Positions 42,864 to 50,894 of a stretch of DNA of 60,800 nt are shown here, piece after piece; the stretch's first letter is position 1, and each line of letters begins with the position of its first letter. Below the pieces are notes generated by a model. The model was given only the letters and a program-made list of their open reading frames with translations, did no database searches and was not told where the DNA came from. The stretch is from Thermoguttaceae bacterium (GTDB lineage: Bacteria; Planctomycetota; Planctomycetia; Pirellulales; Thermoguttaceae), in NCBI GenBank assembly GCA_017937485.1, contig JAGBDN010000010.1, forward strand, positions 1 through 60,800, given 5' to 3'. The position numbers and the translations under genes are program-made.

Positions 42864-44009
42864 ATGACGTCCCAACTTGTTAATATGGGGGGGAAAAACC
42901 GATTTTACCGACGCGGCTTCACGCTCGTCGAACTCCTCGTCGTCATCGCCATCATCGGGATTTTGATCGGCTTGCTCTTGCCGGCGGTTCAAGCGGCCCG
43001 CGAAGCCGCGCGTCGGATGCAATGCACGAACAATATGAAGCAAATGGGTCTCGCGATTCACAACTTTAACGACGCTCGCAACGGGCTCCCGCCGGCGGCG
43101 GTCGCTTGGCACCGCGCGACGTTTTGGGGCCTGATTTACCCGTTCGCGGAACAACAAGCGTTGTACGACTGCTTCTGCAAAGACCAAACCGGCTCCGGCG
43201 GCTTCGTTACGCTCGGCCAATACTTCTGGAACACCGGCGGCAACTGGAACGGCGTTACGCTGACCGAAGAAGAGAAAAAAGGCTTCGCCGCCGTCCCGTA
43301 TATGGTCTGCCCGACGCGCCGCTCCTCTCCGGCCGCCATCGATTACGTCAACACGTCGACCGGCGACTGCGCCGCGGGCCCTTGCACCGACTACGCCATC
43401 GTTATGTCGACCGACTCGAACTCCTCGCAAAACGGCAAATCGTCCGCGTCGAACCACGACGGGCACTATTACGTTCGCGTCGTCGAAATTCGCAACGACA
43501 ACCGTCAAACGTACCAACGCGGCCCGTTCCGCGGCTCGAAATGCCAAGACGAACAGTTCGGACGTTGGCAACCGCGCGACACGATGGCCCGCATCACCGA
43601 CGGCACGAGCAACCAATTCTTCATCGGCGAAAAACATATTCCGATCGACGGTCTCGGCGTCTGCAACACGACCGCTCCGTCGACGAACAACTGGTCGCAA
43701 TGCCACGACTGTTCGTATCTTTGCGGCGCGGAATCGACCGGCTCCGCCAGCTACCTCCGCTGCTTGGTCAACTATTGGGAAGGCGGCAAACCGTACAGCA
43801 CGCTCCAAAACGGCTTGGCCGGGCCTTGGGACAACCTCGCCGCCGACAATCACGCGTCGATCAACTGCGGTTTCGGCTCTTGGCACCCGGGCGGCGCGAA
43901 CTTCCTCCTCGCCGACGGCTCCGTCCGCTACTTCTCCGCGACGACCGCGCACACGATCCTCGGTCGCTACGCCACGGTCGACGACGGTCAAACCCCGGAA
44001 GCCGACTGA
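42864..44009 (+). CDS. DUF1559 prepilin-like protein
   Basis: 381 residues. The N-terminus carries the type IV prepilin signal [20 protein letters not shown], cut after Gly by a prepilin peptidase and N-methylated, followed by the planctomycete DUF1559 signature [20 protein letters not shown] and [13 protein letters not shown]. The C-terminal domain ends with the diagnostic [19 protein letters not shown] (H-X9-DG type) motif. Many paralogues occur per planctomycete genome; they are thought to be pseudopilins or surface fibres, but function is unproven. AAAGG lies 8 bases before the ATG. Confidence 0.95.
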   Translation: MTSQLVNMGGKNRFYRRGFTLVELLVVIAIIGILIGLLLPAVQAAREAARRMQCTNNMKQMGLAIHNFNDARNGLPPAAVAWHRATFWGLIYPFAEQQALYDCFCKDQTGSGGFVTLGQYFWNTGGNWNGVTLTEEEKKGFAAVPYMVCPTRRSSPAAIDYVNTSTGDCAAGPCTDYAIVMSTDSNSSQNGKSSASNHDGHYYVRVVEIRNDNRQTYQRGPFRGSKCQDEQFGRWQPRDTMARITDGTSNQFFIGEKHIPIDGLGVCNTTAPSTNNWSQCHDCSYLCGAESTGSASYLRCLVNYWEGGKPYSTLQNGLAGPWDNLAADNHASINCGFGSWHPGGANFLLADGSVRYFSATTAHTILGRYATVDDGQTPEAD

Positions 44010-44149
44010 TTCTCGTTCAACCGTCGAAAACGAACGCGTTCGCCCCTTTCCGCTCCGAGCGCGTTCGCTTTCCGTTTTCCTTCCTTTCCCTTTCCTTATC
44101 CCTTTCTTTAAATTCCCGTTAAAACCTCGACCGACGGAAAGGCCCGCCG

Positions 44150-44584
44150 ATGAAAACCCCTCGCTATTTAACCCTTTGCGCGCTTTTGTTCGCCGTCGCG
44201 GTCGTCGCGACCGGTTGCGGCAAACCGAAAGTAACCGGCAAAGTTACGTTCGCCGACGGCTCGCCGCTGACGGTCGGCACGGTCAACTTCACCGACGACA
44301 AAATCCTCTGCAAAGGCTCGATCAAAGAAGACGGAACCTTCGAGATGCGCACGCTCAAACCGGGCGACGGCGTTCCGAAAGGCTCCTACAAAGTTTACCT
44401 CACCGAAACGATGCGCTTCGGCGACGTCGAACGAGAAACCGCGACCGGCGAAGCGACCGCGACGATGCTCGGAACCGTCAACGACGTTCCGCCGAAATAC
44501 TCGAATCCGGAGCAAAGCGGCTTGACGATCGACGTCAAAGGCTCGATGAAGTACGACATTACGATCGACCCCGACGCCGAATAA
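44150..44584 (+). CDS. Small CpReg-type lipoprotein
   Basis: 144 residues. Signal and lipobox: LLFAVAVVATGCGKPK. The mature part is one carboxypeptidase-regulatory-like sandwich (VTGKVTFADGSPLTVGTVNF, KEDGTFEMRTLKPGDGVPKG). It lies about 140 bases after the DUF1559 gene on the same strand, an arrangement common in planctomycetes, so the two may be exported partners. GGAAAGG is upstream of the ATG. Function unknown. Confidence 0.82.
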   Translation: MKTPRYLTLCALLFAVAVVATGCGKPKVTGKVTFADGSPLTVGTVNFTDDKILCKGSIKEDGTFEMRTLKPGDGVPKGSYKVYLTETMRFGDVERETATGEATATMLGTVNDVPPKYSNPEQSGLTIDVKGSMKYDITIDPDAE

Positions 44585-44739
44585 CGCGAAGTCGGTTCTC
44601 GTCGCGCGACGCGCCGAAACGCGTTTTCGGGCGTCGCGTCGGAGACTCCGCCGTCGCGAACCGCCGTTTTTTTTCGCCGTTAAATCCTCGAACGCGCTCG
44701 CCTTGCTCAGGCGCCGTTTTATTTTAAATAAGACGCGTT

Positions 44740-46188
44740 ATGAAAAATATTTCGTCCCCCGTTGTCGACGACCCAAATCTCGAACCGCTCGCCGAGTTGC
44801 TCGCCAAAACGGAAACGGAACCGCAATCTTGGTTCGTCCAAACCCGCGAACTTGCGAAACGTTTTCTCAACAATATCAACTGCGAACGCCTATTCGCTCC
44901 TTGCCTTATATGCGGCGATCGTATTTTAGGTTATTTGGAGCGTTATTTTCCCTGTTTCCGCCCCCAAACTTTAACCTTCGAGCTGAACCATAAGATTTTC
45001 GGCAAGGTCGACCAACGCGAACATTTTTTGCCGGTTCGCTTTCAAACGATCGTCGACCGAATCGCCGCCGACGGGAAAACGCCGGAAGAAAGCGAAAAAT
45101 GGCGCCGCCTCGCTCGATGGTGCGCGAAGCGTTATCGCGTCGAATTTTTGCGCGACACGACCAGCTTGAACAACGCGTTCGCCATATTCGACCCCGACTC
45201 CGAAGCGCAGTACGAACCGGAAATAACGCTCGAAGAAAAGCAAGCGTTCTGCGACAAATTTTTCGTCGACGTTCTCAAGATCTTAAAGGACTGCAACTTT
45301 GTCGAACTCCCGCGCGACGAAATAACGCGTCTTATCAACTTGCGCCGCCCCGCGTCCCTAACGATTAAAGCCGACTACGACGGTTTCGAAGAATACCGCG
45401 TCTTCGTTCGCGGGGTCGTGAAAACGGATCCGTTCGTTTATCCGCGCCGAAAAAGTTTGGGCCGCGTCGTTACCGTCGAGAGCGAAATATTGAGCCGCGT
45501 TTGCGTCGTAACGCGCAAGAAAATATTCGCCGACGACGGAAGCGAACAGGAAAGCATCGTCGTCCTTAAACTTTTCAAGCATCTGTTGCTGGAAGACTTA
45601 AAGCAAGTTCTGCCGAACACTCATTTAAAACTTCCGCTGTCCGACGCGCTAAAACTCGCCGTCTTCGGCGCCACGATATTACTCGCCGCCGCCGTTAAAA
45701 TTTGCCTATTTGCGACAAGTTTTGTCGCCGGTTTCTTTACCTTGGCGACGACGATGGTCGCTCAAACGGTCAAAAGCGCGTTGGGGTTCATCAACTGCCG
45801 AACGAAATATCAGCGTCGTCATTTGAGTTCCCTTTATTCGCAAACGCTCGCCTCGAACCGCGCCGCGATTTCGCTCCTCGTCGCGCTCGCGGAAGACCAA
45901 GAAGTCAAAGAAATCGTCCTCGGCTACTTCGCCGCGGCGCAATTCGACGATTGGGCGACCGAAAAAGAAATCGACGACGTCGCCGAAGCTTGGCTCGCCG
46001 AACGTTTCAAGCTCGACGTCGATTTCGAATCGGACGACGCGATTCGCAAACTCCTCGAAAAACGCTTGGTCGAGCGTTACGAAAAGGACGGCGAAGTTCT
46101 CTACCGCGCCGTTCCGCTCGACGAAGCCCTTAGTCGCCTCGAAAACGACTGGAATTCGCTCTGCGCGAGCGCGGCGAGCGTCGCGTAA
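44740..46188 (+). CDS. DUF3754 membrane protein
   Basis: 482 residues. A soluble N-terminal half contains HFLPVRFQTIVDRIAADG and RVVKTDPFVYPR-like segments. Two close membrane helices follow near residues 305-350 (ALKLAVFGATILLAAAVKIC, then FVAGFFTLATTMVA). The C-terminal part includes RHLSSLYSQTLASNRAAISL and ends in YRAVPLDEALSRLENDWNSL, the DUF3754 (TMEM143-like) hallmark. The family is found in bacteria and organelles, but its biochemical role is not established. No strong ribosome binding site is visible. A strong hairpin follows the stop. Confidence 0.82.
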   Translation: MKNISSPVVDDPNLEPLAELLAKTETEPQSWFVQTRELAKRFLNNINCERLFAPCLICGDRILGYLERYFPCFRPQTLTFELNHKIFGKVDQREHFLPVRFQTIVDRIAADGKTPEESEKWRRLARWCAKRYRVEFLRDTTSLNNAFAIFDPDSEAQYEPEITLEEKQAFCDKFFVDVLKILKDCNFVELPRDEITRLINLRRPASLTIKADYDGFEEYRVFVRGVVKTDPFVYPRRKSLGRVVTVESEILSRVCVVTRKKIFADDGSEQESIVVLKLFKHLLLEDLKQVLPNTHLKLPLSDALKLAVFGATILLAAAVKICLFATSFVAGFFTLATTMVAQTVKSALGFINCRTKYQRRHLSSLYSQTLASNRAAISLLVALAEDQEVKEIVLGYFAAAQFDDWATEKEIDDVAEAWLAERFKLDVDFESDDAIRKLLEKRLVERYEKDGEVLYRAVPLDEALSRLENDWNSLCASAASVA

Positions 46189-46515
46189 AATCTTCCGTTC
46201 GTTCCCGCGTCTTCCGTTCGACGCCGCGTCGTTCGAGCGGAAGACGGCGGGGGCGTTTCGGCGCTTTTCTTTTTTAACGGGTTCTCCCAAACCGCGCCGT
46301 TCCCGCAAACCGCCTCCTTTGCCTCGCTTGTCTCGCCCCAAAATCCGACGCGGAATCCAAGTAAAACGTGGAAAAACGCGCCCTCCCCCCTTTCCGACGC
46401 GCTCGAAAAGAGCAAAATAAAGAAAGCGGACGTCGCGCCTTTTCGCGCTTTCGTTCGTTTTGTTTTCCTTATTCCCGCATTTCCCGCCGCTTCTTGATTC
46501 GTCGAAAGTCGCCCG
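46189..46515 (+). other. Intergenic region with a hairpin after DUF3754
   Basis: CGTCTTCCG (46208-46216) pairs with CGGAAGACG (46238-46246); a T-rich stretch follows after about 20 bases, so it may be a weak terminator. Nothing else is seen. Confidence 0.45.
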
Positions 46516-47796
46516 ATGTCGAAACGAGAAATTTACCGCATTTTGGACGCCGCCGCCAACCGCGGTCGCGAAGCGCTCCGCGTCGTCGAAGACGCCGCCC
46601 GATTTTTGGAAGACGACGCCGAGTTGACCGCGCGCCTTAAAGAAACGCGGCACCAATTCGCCGCCGCGCAAAACAAATTCGACCGACGCGAACGCCTCGA
46701 CGCTCGCGACGTCGCCGCCGACGTCGGAACTTGCGTCGAAACGGAAGACGAGTACCGCCGAACGTCGCTCGCCGACGTCTTGGCCGCGAACTTCGCTCGA
46801 CTCCAAGAAGCGGCGCGCAGTCTCGAAGAGTACTCGAAAATCGTCGCGCCGAACGCCGCTCGCGATTGGGAGCAAATCCGTTACGCCGCTTATTCGCTCG
46901 AAAAGCTCGCCTTCGACGCGCTCGCCCGACGCGGTTCCGACCCGTTCGAAGAACTCGCCGCCGAGTTCGCCGCGTCGGTCGAAACGGAGCCCGCGCCGGA
47001 ACCGGTCGAAACGCCCGTCGAACCGGAACCGCCTCAACCGGAATCGGAACCGACGCCCGCGCCGGAACCGCTCGAAACGCCGCTCGAAACGGTCGCCGCG
47101 CCCTTTATTTTCGGCGGTTCTCATCGACCGAAAACCGACCGCGAAGCGCGCCGCGCCCGCCTCGAAACCGCGTCTCTTTGCGTCTACGTCGACCCGGCGC
47201 GTCCGGACGGCGAACTCCGCGACCTGTTGCGCGCCGATATCGACGTTTTCCAAATCGTCGTCGATCCGAACTCCGCAAACGCCCCGGACGCCCAAACGGA
47301 ACGCTTTTTTAAACGTTGGCGCGAAACCGGCTCGCAAACCCGCGACGTCGAATCGCGCCCGCTCCTCTTCCTCCGCGATTACGTCGATTGGGCCGCCGCG
47401 CTCTCCTTCGACGGCGCGACGGTCGACCGCGGGTTCGATTGGAACGTCGCTCGCGAAACGCTCGGCCCGGACGCGCTCCTCGGCGCGACCGTTTCGACGC
47501 TCGACGAAGCGGAGGCGGGCCTTCGCGCCGGAGAACTCGGCGTCCTCGACTTCCTCGAAGTCGGCCCGGTTTTCGCGTCGCAAACGGGCGAGCCGACCGG
47601 AACCGCGCTCTTGCGAACGATCGTCGACCGCGTCGAAGGGGAACCGTCGATTCCGCTCTTCGCGTTCGGCGGCGTCGACTTCCAAAATTGCGACGAAGCG
47701 TTCGACTCCGGGTTCGAACGGTTGGCCGTCGGTTCCGCGATTTTGAACGCTCCGGACAAACGCGCCGCCGCCAGCCGCTTCAAATGCCTTTTCTAA
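46516..47796 (+). CDS. ThiD2-ThiE fusion, thiamine phosphate synthase-like
   Basis: 426 residues. Residues 1-140 are a ThiD2 domain (RILDAAANRGREALRVVEDA, LKETRHQFAAAQNKFDRRER), reported in other bacteria as an HMP-phosphate kinase. A Pro/Glu linker (about 155-205) joins it to a ThiE-type barrel, the enzyme that condenses HMP diphosphate with thiazole phosphate. In the barrel LEVGPVFASQTGEPTGTALL and FAFGGVDFQNCDEAFDSGFE are recognisable, but the phosphate-binding QLRxK is replaced by QIVVD, the HLGQED motif is not clear, and the Lys after GPVF...T appears missing. The ThiE half may therefore be weak or altered. No ribosome binding site is seen. Neighbours are not thiamine genes. Confidence 0.8.
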   Translation: MSKREIYRILDAAANRGREALRVVEDAARFLEDDAELTARLKETRHQFAAAQNKFDRRERLDARDVAADVGTCVETEDEYRRTSLADVLAANFARLQEAARSLEEYSKIVAPNAARDWEQIRYAAYSLEKLAFDALARRGSDPFEELAAEFAASVETEPAPEPVETPVEPEPPQPESEPTPAPEPLETPLETVAAPFIFGGSHRPKTDREARRARLETASLCVYVDPARPDGELRDLLRADIDVFQIVVDPNSANAPDAQTERFFKRWRETGSQTRDVESRPLLFLRDYVDWAAALSFDGATVDRGFDWNVARETLGPDALLGATVSTLDEAEAGLRAGELGVLDFLEVGPVFASQTGEPTGTALLRTIVDRVEGEPSIPLFAFGGVDFQNCDEAFDSGFERLAVGSAILNAPDKRAAASRFKCLF

Positions 47797-47928
47797 AACG
47801 TCGGTTTTTCGACCGTTATCCCGAATATTTCGCCGCGCCGACGCCGTTCGTTCGGAAGAAGCGCGGCGTTTTTTCGTTCTTTTCTTTTTTCTCGTTTCTC
47901 GTCGCGAAAACGTCGCGAAAAATTGACG

Positions 47929-47957
47929 TTGCGCGTTCCGTCAAAATTTGTTATCTT
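47929..47957 (+). promoter_or_regulatory. Probable promoter of the DUF1207-exbB-exbD unit
   Basis: TTGCGC (47929-47934), 17 bp, TATCTT (47952-47957), giving a leader of about 105 bases. Confidence 0.5.
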
Positions 47958-48069
47958 GCGACGGTATCTTTTTCCGTTTCCTTTAACTTAACGTCCGCGA
48001 TTGTTCCCCCAAGCGCAACCGAACGCGACGCGTTCCCCTGGGTTTTCACGCGGAAAAAACGAGCTTAAT

Positions 48070-49314
48070 ATGTTGAAATTCAACGTTTTCCAACGGAATT
48101 CGCGACGGCGCCGCCCCGTTGCGACGGCGCTTTCGCTCGCCGTCGTCGGCGCTTTCTTCGCGTCGACCGCGTTCGCGACGCCGCGAACGGAAATCGACGA
48201 TTTCGACGCCGTCTCGAGCGACGCCGAGTATTACGACGACGCAACTTACGACGAAACAACTTACGTCGAAACAACTTACGACGAGGAAGTTTACGAAGAG
48301 GAATATTACGCCGACGACGCTTACGTTCCGGAAACGAGCGCCGCCGTCTTCGCGCCCCCGAGTTCCGACGTCGGCTCCGACGCGTTCCTCGACGCCGCGA
48401 CCGCCGACGTTTTCGCCCGACGCGAAAAAGCCCGCGCCGAAAAGGAACGCCGACAATCGACCGGCCTTTTCGGACTCCCGGTCGAAACCGCCGCGAAGGA
48501 CGGCGACACGTTCCGCGAACGTTGGCTCGACCCGGACTCCGATTCGCAAACTTGGACGCCGCAAATACTTCCGCAAGGGTTGATGTACCCGTCGTACTTG
48601 GCCGGGCGCAAAGAGCCGCGTCTGCAGAGCATTATTACTTACGACGACGATTACGGAACGCTTTGGGACATTACGCTCGGCGGACGCGCTCCGGTCTTTC
48701 GATACGGAACGACCGAGTCCGTTCGTCCGGAGGGTTGGGAACTCGAACTCGAAGGCGCCGCGCTTCTGCGCCTCGACTGGGAACGCCATCGCAACTTAGC
48801 CGCGACCGACTACCGCGCCGGCGTCCCGCTCGTTTACGGAACGAAACGTTGGCAGTTCAAAACCGGTTACTACCACGTTAGTTCGCACCTCGGCGACAAC
48901 TACTTAATGGACGCTTTTAAGCCGCGCGTTCACTATTCTCGCGACTCGATTCTCTTCGGCCTCGCCTTCACGCCGACCGACGCCGTCCGAATGTACGCCG
49001 AAGCCGACTTAGCGTTCCACACCGGCGAAACGACCGACCCGATGGAATTGCAATTCGGCTTCGAATATTCGCCGCAATTTAACCCGAATATGTCGAACTG
49101 GGCCGCGCTTCCGTTTCTCGCGACGCACGCGCATCTTTACGAAGAACGCGATTTCGGCGGTTACTTTACCGCGCAAACCGGGCTCCAATGGCGGAGCGCG
49201 TCGAACTCGCTCCTTCGTCTCGGCTTCGAGTATTTCAACGGCGGCGACGACTTGTACCAATTCCACCATAACCATCAATGCAAATACGGTTTCGGCCTTT
49301 GGTACGACTTTTAG
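48070..49314 (+). CDS. DUF1207 outer-membrane beta-barrel protein
   Basis: 414 residues. A long basic signal peptide (RRPVATALSLAVVGAFFAST) leads to an acidic Tyr/Asp/Glu-rich stretch of about 50 residues, then the DUF1207 core: WTPQILPQGLMYPSYLAGRK, GRAPVFRYGT, YRAGVPLVYG, KTGYYHVSSHLGDNYLM, and the C-terminal beta strands ending in FGLWYDF with a terminal aromatic, as outer-membrane barrels have. Function unknown; the family is frequent in planctomycetes. The ATG at 48070 fits the signal peptide best. It is first in a run with the ExbB/ExbD-like pair, 82 bases apart. Confidence 0.82.
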   Translation: MLKFNVFQRNSRRRRPVATALSLAVVGAFFASTAFATPRTEIDDFDAVSSDAEYYDDATYDETTYVETTYDEEVYEEEYYADDAYVPETSAAVFAPPSSDVGSDAFLDAATADVFARREKARAEKERRQSTGLFGLPVETAAKDGDTFRERWLDPDSDSQTWTPQILPQGLMYPSYLAGRKEPRLQSIITYDDDYGTLWDITLGGRAPVFRYGTTESVRPEGWELELEGAALLRLDWERHRNLAATDYRAGVPLVYGTKRWQFKTGYYHVSSHLGDNYLMDAFKPRVHYSRDSILFGLAFTPTDAVRMYAEADLAFHTGETTDPMELQFGFEYSPQFNPNMSNWAALPFLATHAHLYEERDFGGYFTAQTGLQWRSASNSLLRLGFEYFNGGDDLYQFHHNHQCKYGFGLWYDF

Positions 49315-49396
49315 TCGTCGTTCGCCCGCCCGCGTTTTGTCGTTTAACCGCTTAACCGCTTTATTTCCGCCGCGTTAACGGCGTTTTTTCAGCGAT

Positions 49397-50836
49397 ATGA
49401 AGAAACAAGTTCTCGGTTTTCTCGCTTCGCCGATCCTTTGGGGGCTCGGCGCGACGTTCGCCTTTTACTTCGCGTTGAACGGCGGGTTGATCGCCAACGA
49501 AACGCTCGTTCGTTACTGCGCCGGACACCCGGTCGAATACGCGACGGTCGCGATGTTTTGCGTCGGCCTTTGCGATTTGAGCTTCAAGCTCTTCCGTTCG
49601 ATTCGGGAACGCCGCGCGCTCGACGGCGGCCTTTTCCCTCCGAAACGCGCCGAAAAAGAGCCGCTCGCCAACGTCGACGGCTACCTGCAAACGCTCGAAA
49701 AAGCCCGCGCCGTTCGCGGAGACTCGACGTTTCTTCGCCGTTTGCGCGACGCGCTCGATTTCCTCCGATACGGCGGTTCCCCGGACGACCTCGACCAAGA
49801 GTTGCGCTTCCTCGCCGACGACGCGTTCGACCGCCGCGAAACGGAGTACGGCCTCGTCAAAGCGTTCATTTGGGCGATTCCGATTCTCGGCTTTTTGGGC
49901 ACCGTTCTCGGAATCACCGTCGCGCTCGGAAGTCTCGACTTGACGCAACTTGAAACGACCGGCGATATGTTGGCGGCGGGGCTGAAAGTCGCGTTCGACA
50001 CGACGGCGCTCGCGCTCGGACTCGTTTTCGTCCTTTACTTCCTCCTTTATTTTTCGCGCCGTCAGGACGCCGCGCTCGGCGCCGACGTTTCCCGCTTGGT
50101 CGACGCGGAGCTGAAAGGCCGTTTTATCGCCGACGAAACGCAAGCCGCCGTCGACGCCCGGCAAACGGAACTCGACGCGACGCGACGCGTTCTCGCGACC
50201 GTCGCCGAATCGTTCGAGGAAACGACGCGGAAACAAACCGCGCTTTGGAGCGAAGCGAACGCCGCCGTCGCGCAAAAAAGCGCCGAACTTTCGCTCGACG
50301 CCGCCCAACGGTTCGCGACCGCGCTCGACAAAGCCCTCCGCGACGGTTGCGACGGTTGGGCGCAAACGCTCGCCGAAACGCAACGCCGCTTCGTCGAAGA
50401 ATCGCTCCGTCCGGCCCTCGACGCCGCCGCGCAAAACGCCGCCCGCCTCGACGCGCTCGAAGAAAAGATCGCTCGCGAAACGGAAGCGCTCGGCGCGACG
50501 CTCCGCGCTTGCGCCGACGTCGCCGCGCTCGAAGACCGGCTCGCCCGTTCGCTCGAAAAAATCGCCGAAGTCGGCGCGTTCGAAAAGACGCTCAACAATC
50601 TTTCGGCGACGGTTTGTCTTCTCAACTCAAGACTTGCGTCGACGCCGGTCGCGTCGTCCGCCGCCGACGCCCAACCCCGCGAAACCGCCCGGCTCCAAGC
50701 GGAAGCGTTCGCCGCGCTCGACGCGCTCGAAAACGACCTCGACGCGTCGAACGTCGTCGCGCCGACGCCCGAACCGCCCGCCGCCCCCGCGCCGAAGTCG
50801 ACGCGCTCGACGTTGGGCAAAAAGCGTTCCGCTTAA
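49397..50836 (+). CDS. MotA/TolQ/ExbB-type channel with long coiled-coil tail
   Basis: 479 residues. Two N-terminal membrane helices (LWGLGATFAFYFALNGGLIA and VEYATVAMFCVGLCDLSFKL) and the MotA/ExbB block (AIPILGFLGTVLGITVALGS, GLKVAFDTTALALGLVFVLY) form a proton-channel stator subunit. The remaining 250 residues are an Ala/Glu-rich coiled coil that would extend into the cytosol, longer than in ExbB and reminiscent of ZorA, though no Zorya genes are near. It overlaps no other gene and ends 58 bases before the partner gene. In this family, ion flow through a 5:2 complex drives motion of the partner. Confidence 0.85.
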   Translation: MKKQVLGFLASPILWGLGATFAFYFALNGGLIANETLVRYCAGHPVEYATVAMFCVGLCDLSFKLFRSIRERRALDGGLFPPKRAEKEPLANVDGYLQTLEKARAVRGDSTFLRRLRDALDFLRYGGSPDDLDQELRFLADDAFDRRETEYGLVKAFIWAIPILGFLGTVLGITVALGSLDLTQLETTGDMLAAGLKVAFDTTALALGLVFVLYFLLYFSRRQDAALGADVSRLVDAELKGRFIADETQAAVDARQTELDATRRVLATVAESFEETTRKQTALWSEANAAVAQKSAELSLDAAQRFATALDKALRDGCDGWAQTLAETQRRFVEESLRPALDAAAQNAARLDALEEKIARETEALGATLRACADVAALEDRLARSLEKIAEVGAFEKTLNNLSATVCLLNSRLASTPVASSAADAQPRETARLQAEAFAALDALENDLDASNVVAPTPEPPAAPAPKSTRSTLGKKRSA

Positions 50837-50894
50837 CCGTCCGCTTCTCGTCATTCCCAACCTCAACGTTTTCAACGCTTAAAAACGCTCCCCG

